A stretch of 64,000 nucleotides of DNA from Sorex araneus (GCF_027595985.1 NC_073307.1:120879678-120943677); one strand, 5' to 3'. Shown: positions 21,646 to 33,779, counted from the first letter of the stretch. Translations and numbers: made by a program. Notes: generated by a model from the letters alone, not told the origin.

Positions 21646-22683
21646 TTATAGTAGCCCTTTGAGTCCTTCTTTTAAATTTGGTCTTGAGTCTATGAAGTTC
21701 CGGAGCTGTTGCTTGTCCATAAAATAATGTATGGTTCCTTCAAGTTTAACTGAGAGTTTAGCCGGGTAGAGTATTCTTGGTGAGGCATTCATTTCATGAA
21801 GTTTTTTCACTATATCCCACCATTGTCTTCGGGCTTGGAGGGTTTCTTCTGATAGGTCTGCTGTGAATCTAAGGGGTGCGCCTTTGTATATGATCTCCTT
21901 CTTTGATCTTGCTGCTTGCAGTATTGTGTCTCTATCCACGGCATCCATCATTCTGACTATGATATGCCTTGGGTATTTTCTATTTGGGTCCCTTTTAGCT
22001 GGCACCCTTCGGACTCCTTGTATCTGGATGTCCACATTCTCTAGCTCTGGGAATTTTTTAGCAATGATGTCTTTAATGGTGTTTTTTTCATTGGGATTGG
22101 TTCCGTGTGGTTCCGGCACTCCCATGATTCTTATGTTGTTTCTCCTGAGGTCGTCCCCTAGGACTCTAACTCGCTCTAGAGCCATTTTGAGGTCTTTTGC
22201 CATTATTTGCTGTTGTCTATATGCTTTGTGCAGCTCATCTTCAAGTTCACTGATTCTGTCTTCGGCTGTAGTCATTCTACTATTGAGGGCTCCTACGGAG
22301 ATTTTCATTTCATCTACTGATTCTTTTAGTTGTGTGACTTCTGTTCGTAGCTTTGAAATTTCTGCTCTCATTTCTTCCTGGATTATCTTGGTGGAGCGTT
22401 CCAACGCGGCATCCATATCCTCCCTTAATTTATTGGATGTTCGTTCCATAGTTGTGTTGAGTTCATGAATCATCCTCACAATTTCCTCTCTGAATTCTCT
22501 ATCTGAGAGGAGGGTGTATTTCTGGGAGGTCGCTGCTGAGGTTAGTGAGATATTTTCTTGGCTCTCTCCTAGTGGTGGGGATTTTCTCAGTTTCTTCATG
22601 TTGTTATGGGCTTTACTATCTGGAGCTCTCGTTAACTTGGGAGGAACCTCGACTAAAGATTTTTGGTTATGCTCTTTTGACAA
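21646..22683 (-). CDS. ORF1: L1-B ORF1 protein, 345 aa
   Basis: Intact. A 28-residue N-terminal extension ([20 protein letters not shown] onward) precedes the MKKLRKSPP start seen in L1-A. Then come a coiled coil (about 65-175, with [17 protein letters not shown]), an RRM-like domain ([20 protein letters not shown]) and the C-terminal domain ([30 protein letters not shown]). The spacer to ORF2 is 43 bp. This is the RNA chaperone of the L1 particle. The start at 22683 is chosen because the frame upstream is untranslated promoter. Initiation at the internal MKK is also possible. Confidence 0.92.
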   Translation of the reverse strand: MSKEHNQKSLVEVPPKLTRAPDSKAHNNMKKLRKSPPLGESQENISLTSAATSQKYTLLSDREFREEIVRMIHELNTTMERTSNKLREDMDAALERSTKIIQEEMRAEISKLRTEVTQLKESVDEMKISVGALNSRMTTAEDRISELEDELHKAYRQQQIMAKDLKMALERVRVLGDDLRRNNIRIMGVPEPHGTNPNEKNTIKDIIAKKFPELENVDIQIQGVRRVPAKRDPNRKYPRHIIVRMMDAVDRDTILQAARSKKEIIYKGAPLRFTADLSEETLQARRQWWDIVKKLHEMNASPRILYPAKLSVKLEGTIHYFMDKQQLRNFIDSRPNLKEGLKGLL

Positions 22684-22948
22684 AGTACATTTCCGTGCAA
22701 GTTGATGTGTTCATTGACAGTTTTTGTGAAGTTAGGATAGGCTAGGTTAGTTGAGTATCAACATATAGTAACTAAGATGATGAGGGAGTTCTTCGGAGAA
22801 ATGAGTTCAATCAATTGTAGCCAAAGGACAATGCGTGGAATGGTAAGAAAAATATCCGCGGCCGCGTTAGCGGCCGCCGCTCTGGAAACAGGCCACGCCC
22901 ACTTTTAAGGCCACGCCCCCAAATGACAGGACACGCCCCTAACCTTTT
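22684..22948 (-). promoter_or_regulatory. L1-B unique 5' UTR with NotI-like and CACGCCC boxes
   Basis: Contains 'gcggccgcgttagcggccgc' (22859-22878) and several 'ccacgccc'-like boxes (22890-22940). This is the same layout as L1-A and L1-D, so a conserved promoter-proximal element is likely. Confidence 0.65.
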
Positions 22949-24701
22949 CGGACACGGGAGGGCGGGATCAGGCGCGGTGGGCGAATGACTGGGACCTGCC
23001 CGGCGGGGAGGGGGTGCTCCGAGCTGTCCCGCTGCCGCGGGCGGGCACGGGACGCAGGGGGCGCTTTTCCAGGTGGCACAGGGTCTCCAAGGGGAAGAGC
23101 CAATATACCTGTCGGACACGGGAGGGCGGGATCAGGCGCGGTGGGCGAATGACTGGGACCTGCCCGGCGGGGAGGGGGTGCTCCGAGCTGTCCCGCTGCC
23201 GCGGGCGGGCACGGGACGCAGGGGGCGCTTTTCCAGGTGGCACAGGGTCTCCAAGGGGAAGAGCCAATATACCTGTCGGACACGGGAGGGCGGGATCAGG
23301 CGCGGTGGGCGAATGACTGGGACCTGCCCGGCGGGGAGGGGGTGCTCCGAGCTGTCCCGCTGCCGCGGGCGGGCACGGGACGCAGGGGGCGCTTTTCCAG
23401 GTGGCACAGGGTCTCCAAGGGGAAGAGCCAATATACCTGTCGGACACGGGAGGGCGGGATCAGGCGCGGTGGGCGAATGACTGGGACCTGCCCGGCGGGG
23501 AGGGGGTGCTCCGAGCTGTCCCGCTGCCGCGGGCGGGCACGGGACGCAGGGGGCGCTTTTCCAGGTGGCACAGGGTCTCCAAGGGGAAGAGCCAATATAC
23601 CTGTCGGACACGGGAGGGCGGGATCAGGCGCGGTGGGCGAATGACTGGGACCTGCCCGGCGGGGAGGGGGTGCTCCGAGCTGTCCCGCTGCCGCGGGCGG
23701 GCACGGGACGCAGGGGGCGCTTTTCCAGGTGGCACAGGGTCTCCAAGGGGAAGAGCCAATATACCTGTCGGACACGGGAGGGCGGGATCAGGCGCGGTGG
23801 GCGAATGACTGGGACCTGCCCGGCGGGGAGGGGGTGCTCCGAGCTGTCCCGCTGCCGCGGGCGGGCACGGGACGCAGGGGGCGCTTTTCCAGGTGGCACA
23901 GGGTCTCCAAGGGGAAGAGCCAATATACCTGTCGGACACGGGAGGGCGGGATCAGGCGCGGTGGGCGAATGACTGGGACCTGCCCGGCGGGGAGGGGGTG
24001 CTCCGAGCTGTCCCGCTGCCGCGGGCGGGCACGGGACGCAGGGGGCGCTTTTCCAGGTGGCACAGGGTCTCCAAGGGGAAGAGCCAATATACCTGTCGGA
24101 CACGGGAGGGCGGGATCAGGCGCGGTGGGCGAATGACTGGGACCTGCCCGGCGGGGAGGGGGTGCTCCGAGCTGTCCCGCTGCCGCGGGCGGGCACGGGA
24201 CGCAGGGGGCGCTTTTCCAGGTGGCACAGGGTCTCCAAGGGGAAGAGCCAATATACCTGTCGGACACGGGAGGGCGGGATCAGGCGCGGTGGGCGAATGA
24301 CTGGGACCTGCCCGGCGGGGAGGGGGTGCTCCGAGCTGTCCCGCTGCCGCGGGCGGGCACGGGACGCAGGGGGCGCTTTTCCAGGTGGCACAGGGTCTCC
24401 AAGGGGAAGAGCCAATATACCTGTCGGACACGGGAGGGCGGGATCAGGCGCGGTGGGCGAATGACTGGGACCTGCCCGGCGGGGAGGGGGTGCTCCGAGC
24501 TGTCCCGCTGCCGCGGGCGGGCACGGGACGCAGGGGGCGCTTTTCCAGGTGGCACAGGGTCTCCAAGGGGAAGAGCCAATATACCTGTCGGACACGGGAG
24601 GGCGGGATCAGGCGCGGTGGGCGAATGACTGGGACCTGCCCGGCGGGGAGGGGGTGCTCCGAGCTGTCCCGCTGCCGCGGGCGGGCACGGGACGCAGGGG
24701 G
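22949..24701 (-). promoter_or_regulatory. Tandem array of 164-bp L1 promoter monomers (10 full + 113 bp)
   Basis: Units begin (plus-strand reading) with 'cggacacgggagggcgggat' at 22949, 23113, 23277, 23441, 23605, 23769, 23933, 24097, 24261, 24425 and 24589. The last is cut at the insertion boundary, as expected for 5' truncation within a monomer. Copies look identical: the same 159-codon and 135-codon frames recur on the two strands every 164 bp. Those frames are artefacts of a high-GC tandem repeat. The layout parallels monomeric promoters of mouse and rat L1. The array is CpG-dense and forms a CpG island. Confidence 0.93.
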
Positions 24702-24702
24702 G

Positions 24703-24718
24703 AGCCTAGCACATTCTT
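24703..24718. repeat. Target-site duplication of L1-B, 5' side
   Basis: An exact repeat of agcctagcacattctt (17298-17313). Confidence 0.9.
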
Positions 24719-25067
24719 AATGTAATGTGCTACTGTTCGTCAGGTCACTTAGTCAAGCAACATGCATTGTTAGGAAGATACCTTGCATCAAGAAAGAGCC
24801 ACCTAGAGACCTAGTTTGAACTCTTACTCTGAGTTTTCTCTAGAGTTTCTAGAAATGTGATGAAAGACTTCTCTGAAACCCTAATGTTCTCTGACTTCCT
24901 TTCAAGACCAGAATTTTTATGCTCTGCTTTCAATTTCTACTGAGGGAGGATCTTTTCAAAGTAAAATTTCATGCACCCTAGACACATGTTTGCTAATGCT
25001 GCCTTGACATGGTGGCAAATGATATGGTTTAGAGTGTCCTTGACACAGGCACAAAAATTAAAGTTTT
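24719..25067. other. 3' flank of MRGPR pseudogene 2, nothing recognised
   Basis: No repeat signature or gene. It lies just downstream (minus strand) of the receptor pseudogene. Confidence 0.4.
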
Positions 25068-26125
25068 TCAGGAGGAAGAGGTTTTCAGGTCAGGCACCCA
25101 TGTCTGAATAAACAAAAAAAAATCTCTCAAACTAAAGGGACAACTGACTCTCAAAGCCATGCCAGCATGACAAAACAGTGATTCTGGATTAGGACAAACA
25201 TATGCTTTCTCACATCTTAGGAGGGTCTCCTGAGGAATATTGCCTTGGTTTCCATCCAAATCAGGAACATCTTGCAAAGACTTCTTTAGAACCAACCTGA
25301 GGTTCTGTCTTTGATGCTGCTTCCACTGCCGAAAGAAGCCAACAGAGAAGTAAATGATGGGTTTGGCACAGCTCTTGATACAGGTTAGTATATATGTGAA
25401 TTTATTAAATTTGTAGGAGAATATATTATTATTGTGAATCCAGGTTAAGAGGGACAATTTGATGCCCTAGGGCAGGTCACAGAGGAGAAAGACCAGCACT
25501 GTGAACCCCATGGTCACATATAACCTTAACATCTGCATCCTTTTGGAGACACATAATCTAACCAGCCAGGTGACGCTGTTCACATTCAGAAGCACAAGCA
25601 AGAAAATGAGCCAAGCAGCAATGATGAAACCAAATTGCAAACATAAATGGAGGTTACCACAGTAATTTTGTTTCAAGATGCTCAGTATTAGGGACAGAGC
25701 CCAGAGCAGGTCACATATGAGAGCTGAAATGTTATTTGGCTGGTGCCAGCAATGCCACATGGGATACAGGACTGAAAGGCACAGGTCAGTGCTAATGGCA
25801 CTGAGAATACTCAGGCCTGCAATATAGGTAGAGGTCAACATGGTATAGACAATGTTCGGCATATCAAAGGAGATGAAATTTGAGATGTCAATAACCCAAA
25901 TCAGAGAGTAAATAAATCAGAACTCGAGATAGAGAAAGTCATCGCCAATAAGTTGGGGATATAGACCGAGAAAGCATTCTTCTGGAAGCCCAGGAACTAG
26001 AGGACAAAAGCATTTCCTGCCAGCACCACCAGGGAAATGATGATTGTCAGTAAGTTCAGGACCAAGATTTCTAAATCCACAATTGAATCAGAGGTCTGGT
26101 CATTTCCATTCAATGTTACAGTGCT
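25068..26125 (-). pseudogene. MRGPRX-type receptor pseudogene (copy 2)
   Basis: Helices 3 to 7 are readable: SAISTDLCLSVLYPMWH (ERC is altered to DLC), VLVFLLCDLP, then TAG at 25467-25469 where paralogues have the W of LPWG, then CAKPIIYFSVGFFRQ and a tail that overruns the usual stop. The first part (25863-26125) retains 'ctggcaggaaatgcttttgt' (AGNAFVL) but has stops and frameshifts. Coding decay is clear. No upstream exon module follows; the sequence passes directly into the distal module at 26126. Confidence 0.9.
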
Positions 26126-26412
26126 AGAGTGCTAATTTAATTTAATTTTAAATATTATACTAATATTCTCATGGGAAGTTGAATAACATGCAAAATAAGC
26201 CAAGTGTGTGCAACTAAAAATGGTGCAAAATCACAATTTTTAATAACTTAAATGTAAGTTGAAATTACTCTATCTACATATATATATATATATATATCCT
26301 GAGATAAAATTACAAAACATATCTTCAGCAGCTGTGGTAGCACTGTGGGATAAGTCATTTTCGACGGAAGTGATATTTGACAGATTTGGCGAGTAGGGTC
26401 ATTTAAGATCTG
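26126..26412. other. Duplication-unit distal module, start, with (TA)n
   Basis: Homologous to about 42900, 51460 and 55930 ('aataacatgcaaaataagcc' and relatives). A TA run lies at about 26278-26297. No gene. Confidence 0.5.
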
Positions 26413-26675
26413 TATTGTAGCACTGTACCAATGTCATCCTGTCCCGTTGTTCATTGATTTGCCTGAGTGGGCACCAGTAACATCTCCATTGTGAGACTTG
26501 TTGTTACTGTTTTTGGCATATCAAATGTGCCACGGGGAGCTTGCCAGGCTCTGCCGAGTGGGTGGGATACTCTCGGTAGCTTGCAGGGGTCTCCAAGATG
26601 GATGGAGGAATAGAACCTGGGTCGGCCAAATGCAAGGCAAACGCTCTACCCTCTGTGCTATCACTCCAGTCCAAG
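26413..26675 (-). mobile_element. Sorex-type SINE, full length
   Basis: It reads from the head at 26674 ('ggactggagtgatagcacag' on the minus strand) to the tail shown on plus as 'gggcaccagtaacatctcca'. The parallel module at 55920-57840 lacks it, so it inserted after duplication. Confidence 0.85.
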
Positions 26676-28050
26676 ATATGTATAAAGACATATAAATATC
26701 ACACATATCCCTCCCTTTGTTTCTGATGTATTAGTTTATTTTCAGAATGTTTGTGCATGTGCCAAATATATAATACAAAGTGTACACATGTTAGAACTAT
26801 TTATAGTATTATCACCAGAAGTAAATATGTCCAACACACTGAATAAATTGCAACCTATAATAACAATCAGCTCCTGTGTATCTGCATAAAAAATGTAATA
26901 TATTGATTTGGAACCATTTCTAAGTAAATACTATACTTTATTAAAAGTGTGTGAGCCATATCTCTAAAGAATTGGAACCAAAAGTTGTAAAAATCTCATA
27001 CAACTCAATATCAAAAACTATTCCCAACTCCATGAGAGCCTGAGGATTTCAGTCACAAAACCCACATACCTGAGTTCAGCAGATTGATTCTTATGCGTGA
27101 GGGGCTCATCCAAGCTTGTGGAGATTGGAGGTGTGCATGGAGGCAATTGTGTTCTGGAGGGTTTCGGCTGCCAGGGACTGTTGGGGTGGATGCTGCCCTC
27201 ATCTGCCCCAGTCTGAGGTGTTCTAGAAGAACTCAGTCTGGTGTGGGTTGTTGAGGCATCTCTGCAGATTGTTACTCTCTTTCGAGGCTTATTTGTGAGT
27301 CTTTGGATCATGGCCATTAATGAGCTTATATGGCTCCAGAGGCAGTTAGTGGGCGTTGTTTCATTTTTACATGAAAAGTTAAAGTTTCTGTGTGACAAAC
27401 ATAGTCTGAGAACAAGAAGTATAAAGAAGATACGTCATAATTTTTGACTTCAAGAGATAGTATAAAAGTAGTAATTAAATAATGGAATCGGAACAAAAAC
27501 CCACACATGCTGGTGGGTTAACATTAAGCTCCAGAAATATATTTATATGCATATGTGAGCAGCTAACTTTTATCACTTCATTTGTTTATTATATTTCACT
27601 AGATTTTATGGTACCGTGATATACGTAGTTATTCTTAGCAGAGTTTGAGGCATGCATTGTTGCAATAAATTCGCACCAGCAGTGCTGATTTCCTACCACT
27701 GATGTCCAGGTGTTTCCCCAATCCCAGATTGCATTTTGACAGGCACATTTCTAAATTTGATTGTTGCATTTGTATTTCATACTTACAGTATTGTTGGCTT
27801 TGAAGTATAGATAAATACATATATCCTATGTCTACATAATTAGGAATAAATTGCACATTATTTATGAGGTTCATTCTCTACTAGACTTGTTTAAATTTTG
27901 CATTAGCATGGAAATAATTTTTGCATTTTTTTCATGTGTATAATGGCCATCTGTCTCCATCAGAAAAGTGCCTTATTTTCTCTCTACATTTTTGGATTGT
28001 ATTTTGTACTATTTTCTGCTGTTAAACTTTGTGTTTTATATATATATGCC
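26676..28050. other. Duplication-unit distal module and old L1 sequence
   Basis: 26680-27480 aligns with 56230-57840 (e.g. 'ttcagtcacaaaacccacat' against 'ttcagtcacaaaaccctcat'). 27640-28050 is an old minus-strand L1 remnant like 7500-7900. The short frames here share no conservation between copies, so I see no gene. Confidence 0.5.
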
Positions 28051-28065
28051 AGATGTGAATTGTTT
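28051..28065. repeat. Target-site duplication of L1-C, 3' side
   Basis: agatgtgaattgttt, repeated at 33765-33779. The old L1 sequence at 28050 resumes at 33780. Confidence 0.75.
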
Positions 28066-28269
28066 TTTATTAATTTTTATTTTTTTCTTTCTTTATTTAT
28101 TAATAAGTGAGTCACCGTGAGGGTACAGTTACAAATTTACCCATCATCTTGCATGTGTTTCCCTCACACAATATTCGAGAACTCCACCAGTGTCCATTCT
28201 CTACCACCAATAAACCCAGTATCCACCCCCAAGACCCCACCTTACCTCTGTGGCAGGGCACTCCATTTT

Positions 28270-28824
28270 TTTTTTGTCATTTCTTGGCATTTATTTTTAC
28301 AAAGTAGAAACATTTAACCTATAGTTTATTTTTATGAATCTTTATCAGTTATAAACTTGGCTATGAATGAATTTGGCCTAATGCTCCATGAAATGAGTAT
28401 TTAATGAACTAGTTCTGCATTTTTTTTTGCATATGCATTTTTGTGCAAATGTATGTTTTTTTTTATTGTATAGATCTTTTTTTTTTAATTTTTTATTGAG
28501 TCACCATGTGGAAAGTTACAAAGTTTTCAGGTTTAAATCTCAGTTATACAATGCTCGAATACCCATCCCTTCACCAGTGCTCATATTCCACCACCAAGAA
28601 TCCCAGTATAGCTCCACCCCGCCCCCTCACACCCCAAACCCCCCCACGCCCCTAGCCCCCCCACCCTAAGCCCCCCAGCCTGTGTAACTAATAAATTTCA
28701 CTTTACTTTCATTTTAATTGCATACAATATTTCAACAAAACTCACTATTATTGTTTGGAGAGTCTCTCCCCTAAAGTCAGACCTGCTGAAAAGGAAGCAT
28801 TAGATAATTTGTTTTCCATTGCTG
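28270..28824 (-). mobile_element. Nested 5'-truncated L1 end with probable 3' transduction
   Basis: A 555-bp insert in the L1-C 3' UTR between 15-bp target-site duplications (agggcactccatttt at 28255-28269 and 28825-28839). In element order there is an L1 3' end (28824-28480), an internal poly-A (T-run at about 28468), about 190 bp of unrelated sequence (28467-28276), an AATAAA signal (28295-28290) 14 nt before a second poly-A, and the duplication. One duplication pair enclosing both A-tracts is the signature of a 3' transduction. Confidence 0.7.
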
Positions 28825-28839
28825 AGGGCACTCCATTTT

Positions 28840-31800
28840 GATCTCTCTCCTTTTGCGTGTTGTGGTTTGCGATAGGGGTATTGAGTGGCCATCATGTTCA
28901 GTCTCTAGTCTACTTTCAGCACGGTTCTCTCTTCTCGCGCGGGGTCCCCAACCACATTTTACTTGGTGTTACCTTCTCTATCCGGGCTGCATTTACTCCA
29001 GCATGTGAGGCCAGCTTCCAAGCTATGGAGCAAACCTCCTTGTATTATATATCACTATTCTTGGGTGTTAGTCTCCTACTCTGTTATTTTATATTCCACA
29101 GATGAGTGCAATCTTTCTATGTCTGTCCCTCTCTTTCTGACCCATTTCACTTAGCATGATACTTTCCATGTTGATCCACTTATATGCAAAGTTCATGACT
29201 TTATCTTTTCTAACAGCTGCATAGTATTCCTTGTATAGTTGTACCAAAGTTTCTTTAACTAGTCACCTGTTCTCGAGCATTTGGGTTTTTTCCAGATTCT
29301 GGCTATTGTAAACAGTGCCTCGATGAACATATAAGTGCAGATGTCATTTCAACTATACCTTTTTGTTCCTCCAGGATATATTCCCAGAAGTGGTATTGCT
29401 GGATCAAATGGAAGCTCAATTTGTAACTTTTTGAGAAGTGTCCATATTGTTTTCCAAAAGGGCTGAACCAGTCGGCATTCCTACCAGCAGTTTGAAGGAT
29501 CCCTTTCTCCCCACATCCTCTCCAACAGCAGTTGCTTTTGTTCTTTTGGAAGTGTGCCATTCTCTGTGGTGTGAGGTTGTATCTCATAGTTGTTTTGATC
29601 TGCATGTCCCTGATTATTAGTGATGCAGAGCACTTTTTCATGTGCGTTTTGGCCATTCGTATCTCTTCCTTGGAAAAGTTTCTATTCATTTCTTCGGCCC
29701 ATTTTCTGATGGGATTGGATGTTTTCTTCTTGTAGAGTTCAGCCAGTGCTTTATATACCTTTAATATCAACCCCTTATCAGATGGGTATTGGGTGAATAT
29801 CCTTTCCCATTCTGTAGATTGCATTTGTATTTTACTGTATCTTTTGAGGTGCAGAAGCTTCTTAGTTTAATATAGTCCCATTTGTTTATCTCTGTTTCCA
29901 CTTGGTAGGTCAGTTGCATGTCATCTTTGAAGATACCTGTAGCTTCAATATCGTGGAGGGTTTTGCCGACCTTGTCTTAGATGTACCTTATAGATTTTGG
30001 TCTGATGTTGAGATATTTAATCCATTTTGATCTGATTTTCGTGCATAGTGTCAGGTCGAGGTCTAAGCACATTCTTTTGCATGTGGTTGTCCAGTTATGC
30101 CATCTCCATTTGTTAAAGAGACTTTACTTGTTCCAATTCACATTTCTTGCTCCCTTATCAAAGATCAGATGATCATACATTTGGGGTTGTGTGTAGGTAT
30201 ATTCCATCCTGTTGCACTGATCTGCGGCTCTGCCTTTGTTCCAAAACCATGCTGTTTAAATTGGCACCCCTTTGTAGTAAAGTTTAAGGTTGGGGAGGGT
30301 GATGCCTCCCATCATCTTTTTCCCAAGAATTGTTTTATCTCTCCGTGGGTGTTTGTTGTTCCATATGAATTTCAGGATAGCTCGATCCATTTCTTTGAAT
30401 AATTTCATGGGTATTTTTATAGGGATCGCGTTGAATCTGTATAATGCTCTGTATAAATTTGAATTTGTATAATTCATCCCTGGGATGAATCCCACTTGGT
30501 CATGGTTTATGACCTTTTTAATGAGTTGTTGGATTCTATTTACTAATATTTTGTGGAGGATCTTTGCATCGGTATTCATCAGGGGTTTGGTTTATAGTTT
30601 TCTTTTTTTGTGGTGTCTTTGTTTGCTTTTGGTATTAGGGAGATATGTGCCTCATAGAAACTGTTTGGAAGGGTTCCTGTTTTTTCAATTTCCTGGAAAA
30701 GCTTGAGAAGAACTGGCAACAGGTCCTCTTTAAATGTTTGAAAGAATTAGCCAGTGAATCTGTCTGGACCTGGGCTTTTGTTTTTAGGAAGACTTTTGAT
30801 TACAGTTTCAATTTCCTTGATATTAATGGGTCTATTCAGGTATTTCAGGTCTTCTTGGTTTAGTCTTGGGAGATTGTATGAATCAAGGAATTCATCCATT
30901 TCTTTTAGGTTCTCTTGTTTCATGGCATACAGACTTTCAAAGTAGTCTCTGATGATCTTTTGAATCTCCTTTGCTTCTGTCATGACGTCCCCCTTTTAAT
31001 TTCTTATTTGGTTTATTAGGGTTCTCTCTCTCTTTTTTTGTGATTCTTCTAGTGGTTTATCAATCTTTATTTTCTCAAAGAACCAACTTTTGTTTCCATT
31101 GACCTTTTGTATTGTTTTCTGGGTTTCCATGTCGTTAATTTCTGCTCTAATTTTTATTATTTCTTTCCTTCCATCAGGTTTGGGTTCCTTTTTCTGGTCC
31201 TTTTCTAAGATCTTGAGCTGTGAAGTCAAGCTATCTATGTAGGCCCTTTCTTCCTTCCTAAGGAATGCTTGCAGAGCTATAAATTTTCCCCTTAACATGG
31301 CTTTATCTGCGTCCCATAAATTTTGGTAGCTCGTGTCTTTATTCTCTTTTGTTTCAAGGTATCTCTTGATTTCTTCCTTGATTTCCTTCCTGACCCACTC
31401 ATTGTTCAACACAGAGGTGTTAATTTCCAGGTGTTTAATTTGGTTCTCCGTGTCCGTGTGTGATTAGCTTCTATCTTCGGCGCATTGTGGTCTGAAAGGG
31501 TAGTTGATACAATTTCTATTTTTCTGATTCTATTGAGGTATGTTTTGTGGCCCAGTACATGGTCTATCTTGGAAAATGTTCCATGTGCACTGGAAAAGAA
31601 TGTGTATTCTTTCTTTTTGGGGTGTAAAGCCCTGTATAAGTCGATTAGGCCTCTCTCTTCCATTTCTTCTTTCAGAGTCAGTGTTTCCTTGATGAGTTTT
31701 GTTCTTGTCGATCTATCTAGAGGTGATAAGGCAGTGTTGAAGTCTCCAACTATTATTGTGCTGCTAGCGATGTTCTCTTTAAAGTCTGTTAGGAGTTGTT

Positions 31801-32160
31801 TTAAGTTTTTAGCCAGTCATTCATTAGGTGTGTATACGTTTAAGAGTGTGATTTCTTCCTGTTGTACACATCTCTTGATAAATAGAAAATGACCTTCACT
31901 GTCCCTTCAAATCTTTTTCAACCTGAAATATATGTTGTTGGATATTAGTATGGGCACCTCAGCTTTTTTGAGGGAGTTTTTTTGCCAGATTATTTTTCAT
32001 CCTTTGACTTTGAGTCTGTGTTTGTTCTGATTGTTCAGGTGTGTTTCTTGCAGGCAGCAGAATGTTGCGGTTTAGTTTTCAGATCCATTTTTCCACTCTG
32101 TGTCTCTTAATTGGTGCATTTAGGCCATTGACATTGAGAGAGATTATTGTCATGGGGTTT
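28840..32160 (-). pseudogene. L1-C ORF2 remnant
   Basis: Readable blocks include [24 protein letters not shown] endonuclease sequence (31406-31663), [15 protein letters not shown] sequence (30996-31412), [13 protein letters not shown] (30747-30983), GFIPGMN joined to [10 protein letters not shown] by deletion (30256-30579) and a C-terminal part with CWRGCGEKG (29303-29824). The FADD box is absent. Confidence 0.85.
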
Positions 32161-32236
32161 ATGTCATCTTTCTTTTGGGTTTGTTGTTCTTGTGGGGTTC
32201 TTCCTTGTCTTACAATAGCCCCTTTAGTCCTTCTTT

Positions 32237-33160
32237 TTAGTTTGGTTTTGAATCTATGAAGTTCCTGAGCTGTTGTTTATCTGAGAAATAGTGTATGGTT
32301 CCTTTGAGTTTGAGTAAGAGTTTAGCTGGATAAAGTATTTTTGGTGAAGCGTTCATTTCATTGAGTTTTTTCACTATGTCCCACCATCGTCTTCGGGCTT
32401 GGAGGGATTCCTCTGATAGGTCTGCTGTAAATGTAAGGGGTGCTCCTTTGTATGTGATTTCCATCTTTGACCTTGCTGCTTGCAGTATTGTGTCTTTATC
32501 CACAGCATCCCTCATTCTGACTATGATGTGCCTTGGAGTCTTTATATTTGGGTCTCTTTTTGCTGGTATTCTTCGTGCTCTTTGGATCTGGATGCCTGCC
32601 TCTTCCAGCTCTGGAAATTTCTTAGCAATGATGTCTTTCACTGTATTATTTTCATTGGGGTTACTTCCCTGTGCTTCTGGTACTCCAATGATTCTTATGG
32701 TGCTCCTCTTGAGGTCATCCCCAAGGACTCTGATTCTCTCTAGTGCCATTTTGAGGTCTTTTGCCATTATTTCTTGTTGCCTGCAAGCTCTGTGCAGCTC
32801 ATCTTCGAGCTCGCTGATTCTGTCTTTGGCTGTAGTCATTCTTCTATTGAGGGCTCCTACTGAGATTTTTAATTCTTCTATCGATTCCTTTATTTGTGTG
32901 ACTTCTCTTTGTAGCTTTGAAATTTCTGCTCTCATTTATTCCTGCATTTTCTTGGTGGACCGAACCAATGATTCATTTATATCCTCCCTTAGTTTATTGG
33001 ATGTCTGTTGCATGGTTGCTTGTAGTACATCTACTCTCCTCAAGACTTCCTCTCTGAATTCTTTTTCTGAAAGTTCGTATAGGTGTGTAGCCCCTCTTGA
33101 GGCTTTTAGACTCTTTTCTTCATCCTCTCTTCGTGGAGGGGATTTTTGCTGTTTCTTCAT
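32237..33160 (-). pseudogene. L1-C ORF1 remnant
   Basis: MKKQQKSPPRREDEEK start at 33160, a stop after KKMQE (about 32936), then an open frame through the coiled coil, RRM and C-terminal domain ([20 protein letters not shown]) to 32237. The GAA-to-TAA change splits an otherwise readable protein. Confidence 0.85.
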
Positions 33161-33764
33161 ATTGGTATGGAAGTATAGATTTGAAACGTTCTGGTTGTCT
33201 ATTCCTATTCCCTCTTGCTGAGGGAGGAGGGGAACTGTTTGTGCTAAATTGATAATGGTAGTCTTGTTCCTATTCTAGAATTCTTCCTTACTCTCAGGCA
33301 TTCATCCTGATTTATGTGGGTCCTCTAGTGAAGGTTTAAGGCTATGCTCTCCTTGCAATGTTTCTATTGTTCACTGATAGTGTTTGTGAATATAGAATAA
33401 GCTAATAGACTACTGACATAGAGTGATTGAGATGGTCAGGGTATTTTTCAAAGAAACAGATTATATAGATTATGCTAAAAATAATAATAACTGTGGCCAC
33501 TGCTCTGGCAGGAGGCCATGCCCCTTTTGAGACCACGCACCCTGAGATACAGGCCATGCCCACAGTAACCACTTGGGACACTGGCAATGCTCAGGTCTGG
33601 GAGGTTGGGGGAGAGCCGGGAATAGTTGGGGCTGCCTGAGAGCCGTCCAAAGCCCAGTAGGAGGAGTTCACGGTGGGCCGATTACCTGCAGGACAGGGTA
33701 GATGCAGTTGGGGAGTGAGCAGAGAGTCATGGCGATGGGAACAGGGTCGGGAGGTCGTGGGAGA

Positions 33765-33779
33765 AGATGTGAATTGTTT
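33765..33779. repeat. Target-site duplication of L1-C, 5' side
   Basis: A second copy of agatgtgaattgttt. Confidence 0.75.

Larger units (their letters stand above)
17314..24702 (-). mobile_element. Full-length, very young L1 (L1-B) with tandem-monomer promoter
   Basis: A 7.4-kb minus-strand L1 between perfect 16-bp target-site duplications. In element order it has 10.7 tandem 164-bp monomers (24701-22949), a unique GC-rich 5' UTR, ORF1 (22683-21646), ORF2 (21602-17781), a 3' UTR and a poly-A tail (T-run from 17311). Both ORFs are open. The insertion point reads TT|AAGAAT on the minus strand, close to the L1 endonuclease consensus. Identity among monomers and exact target-site duplications point to very recent insertion, but one catalytic residue is changed (see ORF2). 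Confidence 0.95.
28066..33764 (-). mobile_element. Degraded L1 (L1-C) with internal deletion and nested insertion
   Basis: A once near-full-length L1 between 15-bp target-site duplications: 5' UTR (33764-33161), ORF1 remnant (33160-32237), ORF2 remnant (32160-28840) and 3' UTR split by a nested insertion (28270-28824). A deletion of roughly 750 bp at about 30470 joins the region after the RT palm to the motif GFIPGM, removing the catalytic core. Many stops and frameshifts make it much older than L1-A or L1-B. Its ORF1 resembles L1-A (RSTKKMQE). Confidence 0.9.

Noticed and set aside
17560..22705. Plus-strand frames of 60-200 codons across the L1 elements
   Set aside because: They are antisense shadows of L1 ORF1 and ORF2. 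Similar shadows occur in all L1 copies.
22949..24701. CRISPR-like or satellite array
   Set aside because: Repeats are contiguous with no spacers, lie upstream of an L1 ORF1 and are enclosed by the L1 target-site duplications.
22811..24720. Repeated 159-aa and 135-aa frames on both strands
   Set aside because: They are mirror products of a GC-rich 164-bp tandem repeat in the L1 promoter. They have no domain, and the same peptides recur at each period.
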